Shown here piece after piece: positions 10,054-18,890 of a DNA stretch of 64,000 bases; within the stretch, counting starts at the first letter, position 1; every line of letters starts with the position of its first letter. The position numbers and the translations under genes were made by a program. The notes below the pieces were generated by a model, which saw only the letters and a list, made by a program, of their open reading frames with translations, was not told the DNA's origin and searched no databases. Location of the stretch: NCBI GenBank assembly GCA_037046615.1, contig JBAOHD010000032.1:163629-227628 (forward strand). The letters run 5' to 3'. The stretch is from Phosphoribacter sp037046615. GTDB lineage: Bacteria; Actinomycetota; Actinomycetes; Actinomycetales; Dermatophilaceae.

Positions 10054-10416
10054 ATGTCGTTCGCGAGTGAGTCCACGGCCGCGCCGCTGGCAGGCAAGAC
10101 ATTGAAAGGCAAGACACTGGAAGGCAAGACACTGCGGCTGGATTGGGCGAGCCAGGGCAGCTGCCTCGGTCGCCACCCCGACGACCTGTTCGTCTCAGGA
10201 GCGGCCCAGCAGACGGCCAAGATCGTGTGCCAGCGCTGCCCCGTCATCGCCGAATGCCTCGCCGAGGCGCTCGACAACCGCACAGAGTTCGGGGTTTGGG
10301 GCGGGATGACCGAACGGGAGCGTCGGGCGCTCCTGCGGCAAAACCCGCACATCACGTCCTGGTGGGCCCTCTTCAGTCGCCGCGCGGCGACGCACCGCCA
10401 GCCTGCGGCGTCCTAG
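10054..10416 (+). CDS. WhiB-family iron-sulfur transcription regulator with N-terminal 5-residue repeats
   Basis: Four cysteines of the WhiB [4Fe-4S] site are present: GSCLG, then VCQRCPVIAEC. The GVWGGMTERERR turn and the basic C-terminus also fit. By position next to a PonA2-like PBP it matches WhiB4 of mycobacteria, a redox-responsive regulator. Unusual: residues 14-28 are three copies of a pentapeptide (GKTLK, GKTLE, GKTLR) encoded by a 15-bp tandem DNA repeat, a sign of recent slippage. ATG 10054 was chosen; an in-frame ATG at 10003 would add 17 residues that do not look like the family. Confidence 0.88.
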   Translation: MSFASESTAAPLAGKTLKGKTLEGKTLRLDWASQGSCLGRHPDDLFVSGAAQQTAKIVCQRCPVIAECLAEALDNRTEFGVWGGMTERERRALLRQNPHITSWWALFSRRAATHRQPAAS

Positions 10417-10437
10417 ATATCCCAGGGTCGTAACGTG

Positions 10438-11200
10438 TCAAGCGGCTGCGGGTTGTCGGTGTCCCCAGGCGGTGTGTTCGTTGTAGGGCGTGTGGTGTTT
10501 GAGGCAGCCGTGGAGGATGCCGACCCAGCGGTTGCCCAGGGCGCGTAGGGCTTGGTGGTGGGTGTTCCCGGCGGCGCGTCGCTGGTCGTAGTAGTCCCGG
10601 GCACCGGGGCTTGCTTGGAGGGAGCAGAAGGCCTACTGGTCGACCGCGTCGTACAGGCGCCGGTTGCGCGCGTGGCGGGCCAGGACTGCGTGCTTCTTGC
10701 CCGAGGCGATGGTCAACGGTGAGGTCCCGGCGTAGTTCCTGCGAGACTTGGCGTCAGCGAAGCGTTCGGGGTCGTCTCCGAACTCGCCGAGCACCCGGGC
10801 GCCGAGGATGTCTCCCAGGCCTGGAAGCGAGAGGATGACGTCGGCGTCCGGGTGCTGCTCAAAATACTGCTCCAGCTGTGCCTCGAGCCCAGCGACTTGA
10901 GCGTTCAACGCGGTGATGACCCCGACCTGGGCGGTGACGACAGCGGCGTAGGCCGAGGCGAGGGCTTGTGGGGCCCGCATCTGCTCGGTCCGCAGGATGG
11001 CCTGGATCTTCTCGGCGGTGGCTTGCAGGTTGCGGCGTCGACCGCCGGTGCGCAGGGTCGAGGTCAGTTGGGACAGGCTCAACCGGGCCGCGGTGACCGG
11101 GTCCGGGGCCCGCCCCAGCATGGCCAGGGCGTCCCGGTCGTGCAGGTCCTCGAACGCCGTCAGCGCGGCGGGATAGAACTCCCGCAGCGTGTTCCGCAGC
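10438..11200 (-). pseudogene. IS110-family transposase, C-terminal half, with in-frame stop
   Basis: Encodes the C-terminal (transposase_20) part of an IS110 recombinase: LREFYPAALTAFEDL, then LPGLGDILGARVLGEFGDDP and NYAGTSPLT. A TAG at 10633-10635 interrupts the frame after YDAVDQ; coding continues after it (AFCSLQASPGARDYYDQRR...GNTHHQALRALGNRW) to the TGA at 10438-10440. The stop probably replaces a Trp codon. The matching N-terminal half lies at 14331-14797; the two were separated by the IS256-type insertion. Confidence 0.85.
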
Positions 11201-11283
11201 GGGGGTATCAGATGGTCTGTGTAAGGGGGCGGTGAATCCCCCCGGCGTGTCCGGAGACTTCGAATCTTGGGAAGGTTGGAGTT

Positions 11284-11610
11284 ATGCCAGGAGACACGCG
11301 CAGGCGGTACCCGCCTGAGTTGAAGGAGCGGGCGGTGCGGATGGTGACCGAGTCCCGCCAGGAGGACGAGACCGAGTGGGCGGCGATGACCAGGGTCGCT
11401 GGGCTGCTCGGGGTCGGGACAGTGGAGACGGTCCGTAAGTGGGTCCGCCAGGCCCAGGTCGATGAGGGTTCCCGCCCCGGAGTCACGACCGAGGATTCGG
11501 CCGAGGTGCGGCGGCTGAAACGGGAGAACGCCGAGCTCAAACGCGCCAATGCCATCTTGAGGGCAGCGTCGGCTTTCTTTGCGGCCGAGCTCGACCGGCC
11601 TTCCCGGTGA
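11284..11610 (+). CDS. IS3-family transposase OrfA
   Basis: A 108-residue helix-turn-helix protein (RRYPPELKERAVRMV at the N-terminus, recognition helix around TVRKWVRQAQVD) followed by a leucine-zipper-like coil (LKRENAELKRANAIL). In IS3 elements OrfA binds the ends, and fusion with OrfB by -1 frameshifting gives the active transposase. The TGA stop at 11608-11610 overlaps the GTG of orfB. Confidence 0.92.
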   Translation: MPGDTRRRYPPELKERAVRMVTESRQEDETEWAAMTRVAGLLGVGTVETVRKWVRQAQVDEGSRPGVTTEDSAEVRRLKRENAELKRANAILRAASAFFAAELDRPSR

Positions 11611-12554
11611 TCGTGGACTTCATCCGCGACCACGCAGGCCACCGCGAACCCGGTGGTCTGCGCTGGGGTGTTGAGCCCATCTGTGCCGTGCTCACGCAGC
11701 ACGGCCTCAAGGTGGCCCCGAGCACGTACTACGAGCATGTCGGCAAGACCCCGACCGCCCGGCAACAGCGCGACGAGCGCCTGCTCGGACACATCCGGCG
11801 GGTCCACTCCGCCAACTATGGGGTGTACGGCGCCCGCAAGGTGTGGCTGACGCTGAACCGGGAAGGCATCCCAGTGGCCCGGTGCACCATCGAGCGGCTC
11901 ATGAAAGCTGACGGCCTGGCTGGCGCGGTCCGCGGCAAGATCAAGCGCACCACCATCCCCGGCCCGGCCGCGGACCGGGCCCGGGACCTGGTCGGGCGCA
12001 ACTTCGCACCGACCGCCCCGGACCGGCTCTGGGTCGCTGACATTACGTACGTCTCGACGTGGTCGGGGTGGGTGTACGTCGCGTTCGTCACCGACGCGTA
12101 CGCCCGCCGGATCCTGGGCTGGCGCTGCGGGACCAGCATGTCGACCCAACTCGTCCTGGACGCCCTCGAACAGGCGGTGTGGACCCGGCAACGCGACGGA
12201 CGGTCACTGGATTCTGTTGTGGCACACACGGATAGAGGATCTCAGTACCTCAGCATCCGCTACACCGAACGCCTCGCCGAGGCCGGGATCGCCGCCTCGG
12301 TCGGGACCGTCGGAGACAGTTTCGATAATGCTCTCGCCGAGACGGTCAACGGCCTGTACAAGACCGAACTGATCAAGCCACGCAAGCCCTGGAAGACCGT
12401 CGAGGACCTCGAATATGCCACCGCCGAATGGGTCGACTGGTTCAATCACCGCCGACTCTACGAGTACTGCGGCGACATCCCACCAGTCGAAGCCGAGGAC
12501 CTCTACTACGCTCGAAACCAAGCCCAGCAACAGCTGGAACCGTCAAACCAGTAA
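11607..12554 (+). CDS. IS3-family transposase OrfB (DDE integrase)
   Basis: A 315-residue rve-type integrase. The DDE triad is visible in WVADITYV, AHTDRGSQY and ETVNGLYKTE; the HTH_21-like segment YGVYGARKVWLTLNREG precedes it. The frame is intact, so the element may still be active. Translation is likely as an OrfAB fusion through the overlap with orfA. Confidence 0.93.
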   Translation: MIVDFIRDHAGHREPGGLRWGVEPICAVLTQHGLKVAPSTYYEHVGKTPTARQQRDERLLGHIRRVHSANYGVYGARKVWLTLNREGIPVARCTIERLMKADGLAGAVRGKIKRTTIPGPAADRARDLVGRNFAPTAPDRLWVADITYVSTWSGWVYVAFVTDAYARRILGWRCGTSMSTQLVLDALEQAVWTRQRDGRSLDSVVAHTDRGSQYLSIRYTERLAEAGIAASVGTVGDSFDNALAETVNGLYKTELIKPRKPWKTVEDLEYATAEWVDWFNHRRLYEYCGDIPPVEAEDLYYARNQAQQQLEPSNQ

Positions 12555-12581
12555 GTCTCCGGACACGCCGGGGCGGTTCAC

Positions 12582-13820
12582 CTGTCGCTGACCGGCGAAG
12601 GCGGGTTCCTGCCGGAGATGATCAAGGCGGTCCTTGAGCGCGGGATGGAGGCGGAGCTGACCGGCCACCTGGGGTATGAGAAAGGCGACCCGGCCGGGAA
12701 CGGCTCGGGCAACTCCCGCAACGGGACGACGCCGAAGACGGTCGGCACCGAGGTCGGCGATATCGCCTTGGACCAGCCGCGGGACCGGAACTCGACGTTC
12801 GCGTCGTCGCTGGTGCCCAAGGGCGCCCGCCGCCTGGGCGGGCTGGAGGACATGATCATTTCCTTGTACGCCGGCGGGATGACGATCCGCGACATCCAGC
12901 ACCACCTCGCCGCGACGCTGGGCACCGACCTCTCGCACGAGACGATCAGCAAGGTCACCGACGCCGTCGCCGAGGAGGTCACCGCGTGGCAAACCCGCCC
13001 GTTGGAGGCGTTCTACCCGGTGATCTACCTCGACGCGTTGGTGGTCAAGATCCGCGACGGCGCACACGTGTCCAACCGGGCCGCGCACATCGCGGTCGGG
13101 GTCGACATGGACGGGGTCAAGCACGTTCTGGGGATCTGGGTCCAGGCCACCGAGGGCGCGAAGTTCTGGGCGTCGGTGTGCGCCCAGCTGGCCAACCGCG
13201 GCGTCAAGGACGTCCTGATCGTCTGCTGTGACGGGCTGACCGGCTTCCCCGAGGCGATCGAGGCGACCTGGGCCCGCGCGATGGTCCAAACCTGCGTGGT
13301 GCACCTGATCCGGGCCTCGATGCGGTTCGTGTCCTACAGCGACCGCAAGGCCGTCGCTGCGCTGCTCAAGCCGATCTACACCGCCGCGAACGAGGACGCC
13401 GCGCTGATCGCGCTGGCCACCTTCGCCGACTCCAACCTCGGCAAGAAGTACCCCGCCGCCCTCGCCTCGTGGGAGAACGCCTGGGACCGGTTCACCCCGT
13501 TCCTGGCGTTCGGGCCCGCGCTGCGCAAGGTCATCTACACGACCAACTCGATCGAGTCGTTGAACTACCAACTGCGCAAGATCATCAAGAACCGCGGCCA
13601 CTTCCCGGGCGACGCCGCCGCGATCAAGCTGCTCTGGCTGGCCATCCGCAACATCGAGGACAAAAGAGCCCGCGAACGCGCCAAGGAAGCCGGACTGCCC
13701 AAGGGCCACCCCCGCAAGGCCCCCAGCAAACTCGTCGAAGGCTCCGTCATCCAAGGCTGGAAGGCCGCCCTCGGCGAACTCGCCCTCATCTACCCCGACC
13801 GCATCAACCCCCACCTCTAA
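12582..13820 (+). pseudogene. IS256-family (Mutator) transposase lacking its first ~30 codons
   Basis: The frame enters directly from the IS3 border as LSLTGEGGFLPEMIKAVL and runs to the TAA at 13818-13820. Typical mutator motifs are present: HLGYEKGDPAG, GNSRNGTTPKT, the first Asp in YLDALVVKIRDG, DVLIVCCDGLTG, the Cys-His pair in VQTCVVHLIR and TTNSIESLNYQLRK with the catalytic Glu. The first internal ATG at 12618 would give 400 residues. Whether the truncated protein still works is doubtful. Confidence 0.85.
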
Positions 13821-14330
13821 ACCCCCACGACCACCCTACTTACACAGACAACTTGACACCCTCCGCCGCGCTGATCGCGCTGGCCACCTTCGCCGACTCC
13901 AACCTCGGCAAGAAGTACCCCGCCGCCCTCGCCTCGTGGGAGAACGCCTGGGACCGGTTCACCCCGTTCCTGGCGTTCGGGCCCGCGCTGCGCAAGGTCA
14001 TCTACACGACCAACTCGATCGAGTCGTTGAACTACCAACTGCGCAAGATCATCAAGAACCGCGGCCACTTCCCGGGCGACGCCGCCGCGATCAAGCTGCT
14101 CTGGCTGGCCATCCGCAACATCGAGGACAAAAGAGCCCGCGAACGCGCCAAGGAAGCCGGACTGCCCAAGGGCCACCCCCGCAAGGCCCCCAGCAAACTC
14201 GTCGAAGGCTCCGTCATCCAAGGCTGGAAGGCCGCCCTCGGCGAACTCGCCCTCATCTACCCCGACCGCATCAACCCCCACCTCTAAACCCCCACGACCA
14301 CCCTACTTACACAGACAACTTGACACCCTC
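13397..14330 (+). repeat. 467-bp perfect tandem duplication of the IS256 3' end
   Basis: Unit 1 is 13397-13863 and unit 2 is 13864-14330. They appear identical base for base and cover the last ~140 codons of the transposase, the stop codon, the downstream sequence and the right terminal repeat. The joint is ACACCCTC/CGCCGCGCTG. Confidence 0.9.
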
Positions 14331-14797
14331 GCCAGCAGCCGGTTGCACTCCCGGTTTCGGGACCACACCAGCGACTGTTGGGCCCGCGCCAAGACCTTGA
14401 CCGCGGCGACGTGGTCGCTGTCGCCGGCGACCTCGCGGTGGTTGTGGGCGTCCGTGCGGACCAGGTCGGCCAAGACCTTCGCGTCCCCGGCGTCGGACTT
14501 CCCGCCGCCGACGTTGTGCCGTTCCCGGTACCGGGCCACAGCCTTGGGGTTGACCGCGTACACGCGGTACCCGGCGGCGACCAGCGAGGCCACCCACAGG
14601 CCGTGGTCGGTCTCGATCCCGACCAGCACCTCAGCGGGGTCCTGGGCGTGATCGGCGATCAACGCGTGGAAAGAGCTCAGGCCGGCCACGCCCTCACTGA
14701 ATCGTCGAGCGGCCAGCTTCTTTCCCTCGGCGTTCATGACATGAACGTCGTGATGATCCTCAGCCCAGTCATTCCCGACGAAGATCACCTTGACCAC
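14331..14797 (-). pseudogene. IS110-family transposase, N-terminal half
   Basis: Starts at ATG 14797 (MVKVIFVGNDWAEDHHDVHV) and encodes the RuvC-like DEDD domain: first Asp in GNDWAEDHH, Glu in GIETDHGLWV and the pair in GKSDAGDAKVLADL. The IS110 sequence stops at RECNRLLA, where the IS256 end begins; the reading frame then runs through the terminal repeat to a stop at 14303. Confidence 0.88.
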
Positions 14798-15010
14798 CTC
14801 CTCCTGCTCCTCACGCTCGAAAACCTCACAGATGAGCCGAGACCGCCCAGGCAGCGACCTAATGGATCAGTGCTCACCACCACGGGTGGGGCACGACATC
14901 CCATCAGCACTCAACGAGCGACCTACCCGCCAGTCGGGACACGATCTAGGACTAGGGATCTAACTCCCCGGCTGAGCTGGTGTTCACCGACCAACGGCTC
15001 GGCCAACACC
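14798..15010 (-). other. Upstream non-coding part of the IS110 element; possible guide-RNA region
   Basis: No ORF with coding character is visible. In IS110-group elements the non-coding end before the recombinase gene carries a structured bridge RNA. Short inverted segments are seen here (for example ATGGATCAGTGCTC with a later CATCAGCACTCAACG, and CACCACGGGTGG), but no model could be fitted by eye. The outer IS boundary is unknown. Confidence 0.3.
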
Positions 15011-15080
15011 CTCCCACCCCCAACCCAAGGCCAGAAGAAGAAGGACGCAGCCCCATTAGGCTCGGCACCCCCATCGGGCC

Positions 15081-16232
15081 TCAGCCCGCGAGCCCGGCTC
15101 CGACTTCCCGCAAGCCCGCGACGTCGTGGACGTCCTGCGGCAACGCGGTCACCACGGCCAGAGGTATGCCGGGGTGCCCGGCCGCAAATCGCTTGACCAC
15201 CTGACGGTGCCGGGCCGCGAGTTCGGCCAGCTCCGCGTGCCACTCCAGCACCCGCGCGCTCCCCTCGGAGCCGGCATCGGCCAGGGTCTCGGCAGCAGCC
15301 CGGGCGCGCGCCGCTGACAGCCCCGCCACGGGCGCGGGGGCGACCCGATTGACGACGACCCCGGCGAGCGGCATACCGTCCCGGCCCAGCCGCGCGAGGA
15401 AGAAACTCGCCTCTCGCAATGCGTCACGCTCCGGAGCCGCGACGACGACGAAAGCCGTGCCTCCGTCCTTGAGCAGGGCATAGGTCAGGTCGGCGCGTTC
15501 GCGGAACCCGCCGAACATCGTGTCGAGGGCGTTGACGAAGGTCTGCACGTCGCGGAGCATCTCCCCACCCAAAACGGTGGTCAGGGTCTTGGCGACGAGA
15601 CCAATCCCCACGTTGACCAGCCGCAACGCCCCCCGTCCACCTACGCGGGCGGGGGCGCTGATGAGCCGGATAAACCGGCCGTCGAGGAATGACCCCAGGC
15701 GTTTTGGTGCATCGAGGAAATCGAGCGCAGACCGCGACGGCGGCGTGTCGACGACGATGAGATCCCACGTGCCTTCGCGGTCGGCCTGGGCGCGCAACTG
15801 CCCGAGCTTTTCCATCGCCATGTATTCCTGGGTGCCGGCGAACGACGAGGACACCGCTTGGTAGAAAGGATTGGCGAGGATTTGCGCGGCGTGGTCCGGC
15901 GACGAGTGGGCGAGCACGACCTCGTCGAAGGTGCGCTTCATGTCGAGCATCATCGCGTCGAGCGTGCCGGTCGCTCCGGGAGCGAGGCCCGACACGGGTC
16001 GCGGGGTGTTGTCGAGTTCGACGAGCCCGAGTGACTGCGCGAGGCGCCGGGCGGGGTCGATGGTCAGCACGCAGACCCGCCGCCCCTGTTCCGCAGCGCG
16101 CAGCGCGATCGCGGCCGCGGTGGTCGTCTTCCCGACGCCGCCTGAGCCGCAACAGACGATGACGCGGGTATGCCGGTCCGCCAAGACCGCATCGATGTCG
16201 AGGGTGGGATCACGAGGGCGGGCGCGAGCCAT
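15081..16232 (-). CDS. ArsA/GET3-like P-loop ATPase (second of pair)
   Basis: A 383-residue anion-transporting-ATPase family protein. The deviant Walker A is GSGGVGKTT near residue 30, switch I contains TIDPARRL and the Walker B region is LIVVDTPPSRSALDFLD. It corresponds to Rv3679 of M. tuberculosis by position and pairing. In mycobacteria the pair forms a complex linked to redox/metalloid stress. Its ATG overlaps the stop of the first ATPase gene, so the two are translationally coupled. Confidence 0.85.
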   Translation of the reverse strand: MARARPRDPTLDIDAVLADRHTRVIVCCGSGGVGKTTTAAAIALRAAEQGRRVCVLTIDPARRLAQSLGLVELDNTPRPVSGLAPGATGTLDAMMLDMKRTFDEVVLAHSSPDHAAQILANPFYQAVSSSFAGTQEYMAMEKLGQLRAQADREGTWDLIVVDTPPSRSALDFLDAPKRLGSFLDGRFIRLISAPARVGGRGALRLVNVGIGLVAKTLTTVLGGEMLRDVQTFVNALDTMFGGFRERADLTYALLKDGGTAFVVVAAPERDALREASFFLARLGRDGMPLAGVVVNRVAPAPVAGLSAARARAAAETLADAGSEGSARVLEWHAELAELAARHRQVVKRFAAGHPGIPLAVVTALPQDVHDVAGLREVGAGLAG

Positions 16233-17248
16233 CAGGGCACCATCCCGTGTTCGGTGAGGACGTCGGCGATCTGGCGGAGGGCGTCCGGATCGATCCCGTC
16301 GAGCAGGGCCGGGACCGTGACGACCGGGAGGCCGGCAGAGGTGAGGGTGGCGAGATGGTCGGCCTCCATGGCCAACCGTTCGGTGTGGGCCATGACCTGA
16401 GCGACCAGACCGTCAGCGATGGCGGGTGAGATGTCGAGTCCGGCTGCGGCGCAGTCGGAGACGAGTTGCGCAGGGTCGACAGTGGCGGCCAGCTCGGAGT
16501 CTTCGAGGAGGTCGCCGCGGACCTGGTTGACGACGATGGCGCCGACGGGGAGCTTAAGGGCGCGCAACTCCGCGACGGCGTCGATGGTCTCCTGGACGGG
16601 CATGTCTTCCAGGAGCGTGACGACGTGCACCCGGGTCGCCGCGGATCGAAGCACCTCGGTGAGCGAGTCGGCCTGCCCGCGGATCGGCCCCATCCGCGCG
16701 AGCCCGGCGACCTCCGACCCCACCGACAGGAAGCGCCCGATCCGGCCCGTCGGGGGAGCGTCGAGGACGATCGCGTCGTAGACCAAGGGCGCGTCGCTCG
16801 TGCGGTGGTGTTTGGCATCCTGCCGCCGCCGGCTGGCCTCGTAGATCCGGCCGATGAGCAGGACGTCGCGGACCCCCGGAGCGATCGTGGTCGCAAAGTC
16901 GATGGCCCCGAAGCGCTCGAGCACCCCACCGGCCCGGCCGAGTTTGTAGAACAACTGGAGGTATTCCATGAGGGCGGCCTTGGCGTCGACCGCAAGGCCG
17001 ACGATCTCCCCGCCACGTGCGGCCCCGGCGATCGGCGTCTCGACCGAAGGCAAGGGGGGCACGTCGAAGACCTGGCTGATGCCCTGCCGGTCTTCGACCT
17101 CGGCGAGCAGCACCCGGCGCCCGGTCGCAGCGAGCGCCATCGCGAGCGCAGCGGCGACCGTCGTCTTGCCGGTGCCTCCCTTGCCGGTGACGATGTGCAG
17201 CCGCACGCCGGGCCAGCCCGAGGCGCGCAGGCGGGGGCGGGACGGCAT
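16232..17248 (-). CDS. ArsA/GET3-like P-loop ATPase (first of pair)
   Basis: A 338-residue ATPase with Walker A GKGGTGKTT near residue 22 and Walker B IVLDAPPTGRIGRFL. It is the equivalent of Rv3680. Expected partner: the ATPase whose start overlaps this stop. The ATG at 17246-17248 lies inside a CGGCATAC word (GT-ATG-CC), and the start region can fold into a hairpin with a second inverted copy (17242-17266). It diverges from the DUF4177 gene. Confidence 0.85.
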   Translation of the reverse strand: MPSRPRLRASGWPGVRLHIVTGKGGTGKTTVAAALAMALAATGRRVLLAEVEDRQGISQVFDVPPLPSVETPIAGAARGGEIVGLAVDAKAALMEYLQLFYKLGRAGGVLERFGAIDFATTIAPGVRDVLLIGRIYEASRRRQDAKHHRTSDAPLVYDAIVLDAPPTGRIGRFLSVGSEVAGLARMGPIRGQADSLTEVLRSAATRVHVVTLLEDMPVQETIDAVAELRALKLPVGAIVVNQVRGDLLEDSELAATVDPAQLVSDCAAAGLDISPAIADGLVAQVMAHTERLAMEADHLATLTSAGLPVVTVPALLDGIDPDALRQIADVLTEHGMVP

Positions 17249-17266
17249 ACACCCAGGGTATGCCGT
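17242..17266. promoter_or_regulatory. Inverted CGGCATAC pair at an ATPase start codon
   Basis: Arms ACGGCATAC (17242-17250) and GTATGCCGT (17258-17266) form a nine-bp stem with a seven-base loop. On the minus strand the stem includes the start codon of the ATPase gene, so it could affect translation initiation. The role is inferred from location only. Confidence 0.4.
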
Positions 17267-17322
17267 GTGGGCACCCTCTGAAGGGCGCCCCCGGAGCGCG
17301 CTTGCCGTCTAGAGTGGCGGCC

Positions 17323-17505
17323 ATGAGCGAGCCCATGAGCACCCAGCCCCGGACCGTGTGGGAGTACGCCACGGCGCCCCTGCTCGTCCACGCGACCAAG
17401 CAGATCCTCGACAACTTCGGCGCCGACGGCTGGGAGTTGGTCCAGGTCGTGCCTGGCCCCGACGGTGGCGGGCTCGTGGCCTACTTCAAGCGTCCCAAGA
17501 ACTGA
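17323..17505 (+). CDS. DUF4177-type small protein
   Basis: A 60-residue protein: WEYATAPLLVHATKQILDNFGADGWELVQVVPGPDGGGLVAYFKRP. The 'WEYATVP... LN..GADGWELV' pattern is typical of short DUF4177-like proteins commonly found just before RidA in actinobacteria. ATG 17323 has a second in-frame ATG at 17335. Fifteen bases separate it from ridA, so they probably share a transcript. Confidence 0.75.
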   Translation: MSEPMSTQPRTVWEYATAPLLVHATKQILDNFGADGWELVQVVPGPDGGGLVAYFKRPKN

Positions 17506-17519
17506 GAAGGAGCAGATCG

Positions 17520-18017
17520 GTGAGTGCTTCCGACGCGTCCAGCGCTGTCGAACGGCGATTGGCAGACCTCGGCCTGACGGTGCCCGCCGTCGCGGCCCCC
17601 GTCGCGGCCTACGTCCCGGCGATGCGCGAAGGGGACCTGGTCTTCACTTCCGGGCAGTTGCCGTTCGCCGACGGCGCACTCGCCGCGACCGGCAAGGTCG
17701 GGGAGGGTGACGGGCTGGTCGACCCGGCTCGGGCGAAGGAACTCGCCCAGCTTTGCGCGCTCAACGCGATCGCCGCGATCAAGGGAGTCGTCGGCGACCT
17801 CGACACGGTGACCCGGGTCGTCAAGGTCGTCGGATTCGTCGCGTCCGACCCGTCGTTCGTCGGCCAACCTGGCGTCATCAACGGCGCGAGCGAGTTGCTC
17901 GGGGCTGCCTTCGGCGAGGCCGGCGTCCACGCGCGCTCAGCGGTCGGTGTCGCCGCCCTGCCGCTGGACGCCCCCGTCGAGGTCGAAGTCATCGTCTCCG
18001 TCGCCCGGCGCGACTGA
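17520..18017 (+). CDS. RidA/YjgF-family reactive intermediate deaminase homologue
   Basis: A 165-residue protein with GTG start preceded by AGAAGGAG. The family hydrolyses reactive enamine/imine intermediates to ketoacids. The YVPAMREGDLVFTSGQLPFADG segment and the C-terminal PVEVEVIVSVAR strand fit. The sequence belongs to the longer 'RidA-like' group with VNALAAI-type central helix (LNAIAAIKGVVGDLDTV). It corresponds to Rv3678c by order; catalytic competence is not certain from the motifs. Confidence 0.82.
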   Translation: MSASDASSAVERRLADLGLTVPAVAAPVAAYVPAMREGDLVFTSGQLPFADGALAATGKVGEGDGLVDPARAKELAQLCALNAIAAIKGVVGDLDTVTRVVKVVGFVASDPSFVGQPGVINGASELLGAAFGEAGVHARSAVGVAALPLDAPVEVEVIVSVARRD

Positions 18018-18035
18018 CGACGAGGAGAGGTCGTC

Positions 18036-18890
18036 GTGATCCGCGACTTCAGCACCAACGCCACGCCCGCGCTCCGAGCCAGGGCAGAAGCCTGGGCCGC
18101 GCTCGGTGACGACACCCCCGAGGTGCCGCCAGCCCGCCCCGCGGCGACCGTCATGCTCGTGCGTGATGCCCCTGACGGGGGCGAGCCGGGGCTCGAGGTG
18201 TTCATGCTGCTGCGGGTCGGGACGATGGCCTTCGCCCCCAACACGATGGTCTTCCCCGGGGGCGGAGTCGACCGACGCGACGGCGTCGACGTCCCGTGGG
18301 CCGGCCCGCCGGTCACTGCTTGGTCAGCGCGCCTCGGCGCCGACGACGAACTCACCCGGATGATCCTCGTCGCGGCGGTGCGGGAGGTCTTCGAGGAGTG
18401 CGGAGTGCTCCTGGCCTCGACGACCGAGGACGGCCGCCTTGTCGACACCGACAACGACTACTGGCGCAGTGTGCGTGCCCGGCTCGTGGCCCAGGAGATC
18501 TCCCTCGCCGAGTTGCTCAACGAGGACGGCCTCGTCCTGCGCACCGACCTGCTCCGAGCTCACGCACAGTGGATGACGCCGGCGATCGAGACGCGCCAGT
18601 TCGACGCGCGCATCTTCGTCGCGCTCATGCCCAGGGGCGCGGTGGCCGATTTCGCGACGAGCGAGGCATCCCACGGGGGCTGGTTCCGCCCGCAGGACGT
18701 CCTCGACGCCAAGGCTGCCGGCACTGCTCTGCTCATGCCGCCCACTCAGGTGAGCCTCGAGGATGCCGCGTCGGCCAGCTCTGCAGCCGACTTCTTCGCC
18801 CGAGAGCCCGTGATCCGGCTCATCCACCCCCAGTTGACCCGCGACGACACCGGTGAGCTCGTCCTGCGCGCGGAGCTCCCCGGGCGGTGA
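18036..18890 (+). CDS. Nudix hydrolase
   Basis: A 284-residue protein, GTG start with GAGGAGAGG upstream. The Nudix box is spread as FPGGGVDRRD ... AAVREVFEECGVLL, with an insertion between the Gly-rich part and the REVFEECG helix, as in NUDT19-like proteins (acyl-CoA diphosphatases). The substrate may be a nucleoside diphosphate linked to CoA or another group. Its stop overlaps the GTG of the next gene, so the cluster ridA-nudix-mbl is probably one operon. Confidence 0.8.
   Translation: MIRDFSTNATPALRARAEAWAALGDDTPEVPPARPAATVMLVRDAPDGGEPGLEVFMLLRVGTMAFAPNTMVFPGGGVDRRDGVDVPWAGPPVTAWSARLGADDELTRMILVAAVREVFEECGVLLASTTEDGRLVDTDNDYWRSVRARLVAQEISLAELLNEDGLVLRTDLLRAHAQWMTPAIETRQFDARIFVALMPRGAVADFATSEASHGGWFRPQDVLDAKAAGTALLMPPTQVSLEDAASASSAADFFAREPVIRLIHPQLTRDDTGELVLRAELPGR

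Larger units (their letters stand above)
11231..12582 (+). mobile_element. IS3-family insertion sequence (about 1.35 kb), complete
   Basis: Terminal inverted repeats: left 11231-11260 GGTGAATCCCCCCGGCGTGT followed by CCGGAGACTT; right 12551-12582, reverse complement GGTGAACCGCCCCGGCGTGT then CCGGAGACTT. They differ by only a few bases. The element holds overlapping orfA and orfB. No clear target duplication is visible, possibly because of a deletion at insertion. Confidence 0.85.
11201..14330 (+). mobile_element. IS256-type element, interrupted by IS3 and with a duplicated 3' end
   Basis: The right terminus (reverse complement GAGGGTGTCAAGTTGTCTG followed by TGTAAG, at 14306-14330 and again at 13839-13863) matches the left sequence at 11201-11225 (GGGGGTATCAGATGGTCTG, then TGTAAG) at 20 of 25 positions, so these are read as the terminal inverted repeats. 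Between the left repeat and the transposase frame lies a complete IS3 element. About the first 30 codons of the IS256 transposase appear to be missing at the IS3 insertion point. Confidence 0.7.
10438..14797 (-). mobile_element. IS110-family element split by nested insertions
   Basis: The coding halves 14331-14797 (N-terminal) and 10438-11200 (C-terminal) are on the same strand and rejoin as ...RECNRL|RNTLREFYPAAL when the sequence 11201-14330 is removed. The flanks at the break share gcagc (ttccgcagc on the left, gccagcagc on the right), compatible with an imperfect target duplication of about nine bases. The outer ends of the element were not determined; IS110 elements lack terminal inverted repeats. 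Confidence 0.75.

Noticed and set aside
13469..14287. A 272-residue protein spanning the IS256 duplication
   Set aside because: It is out of frame with the transposase and becomes long only because the 467-bp duplication shifts frames.
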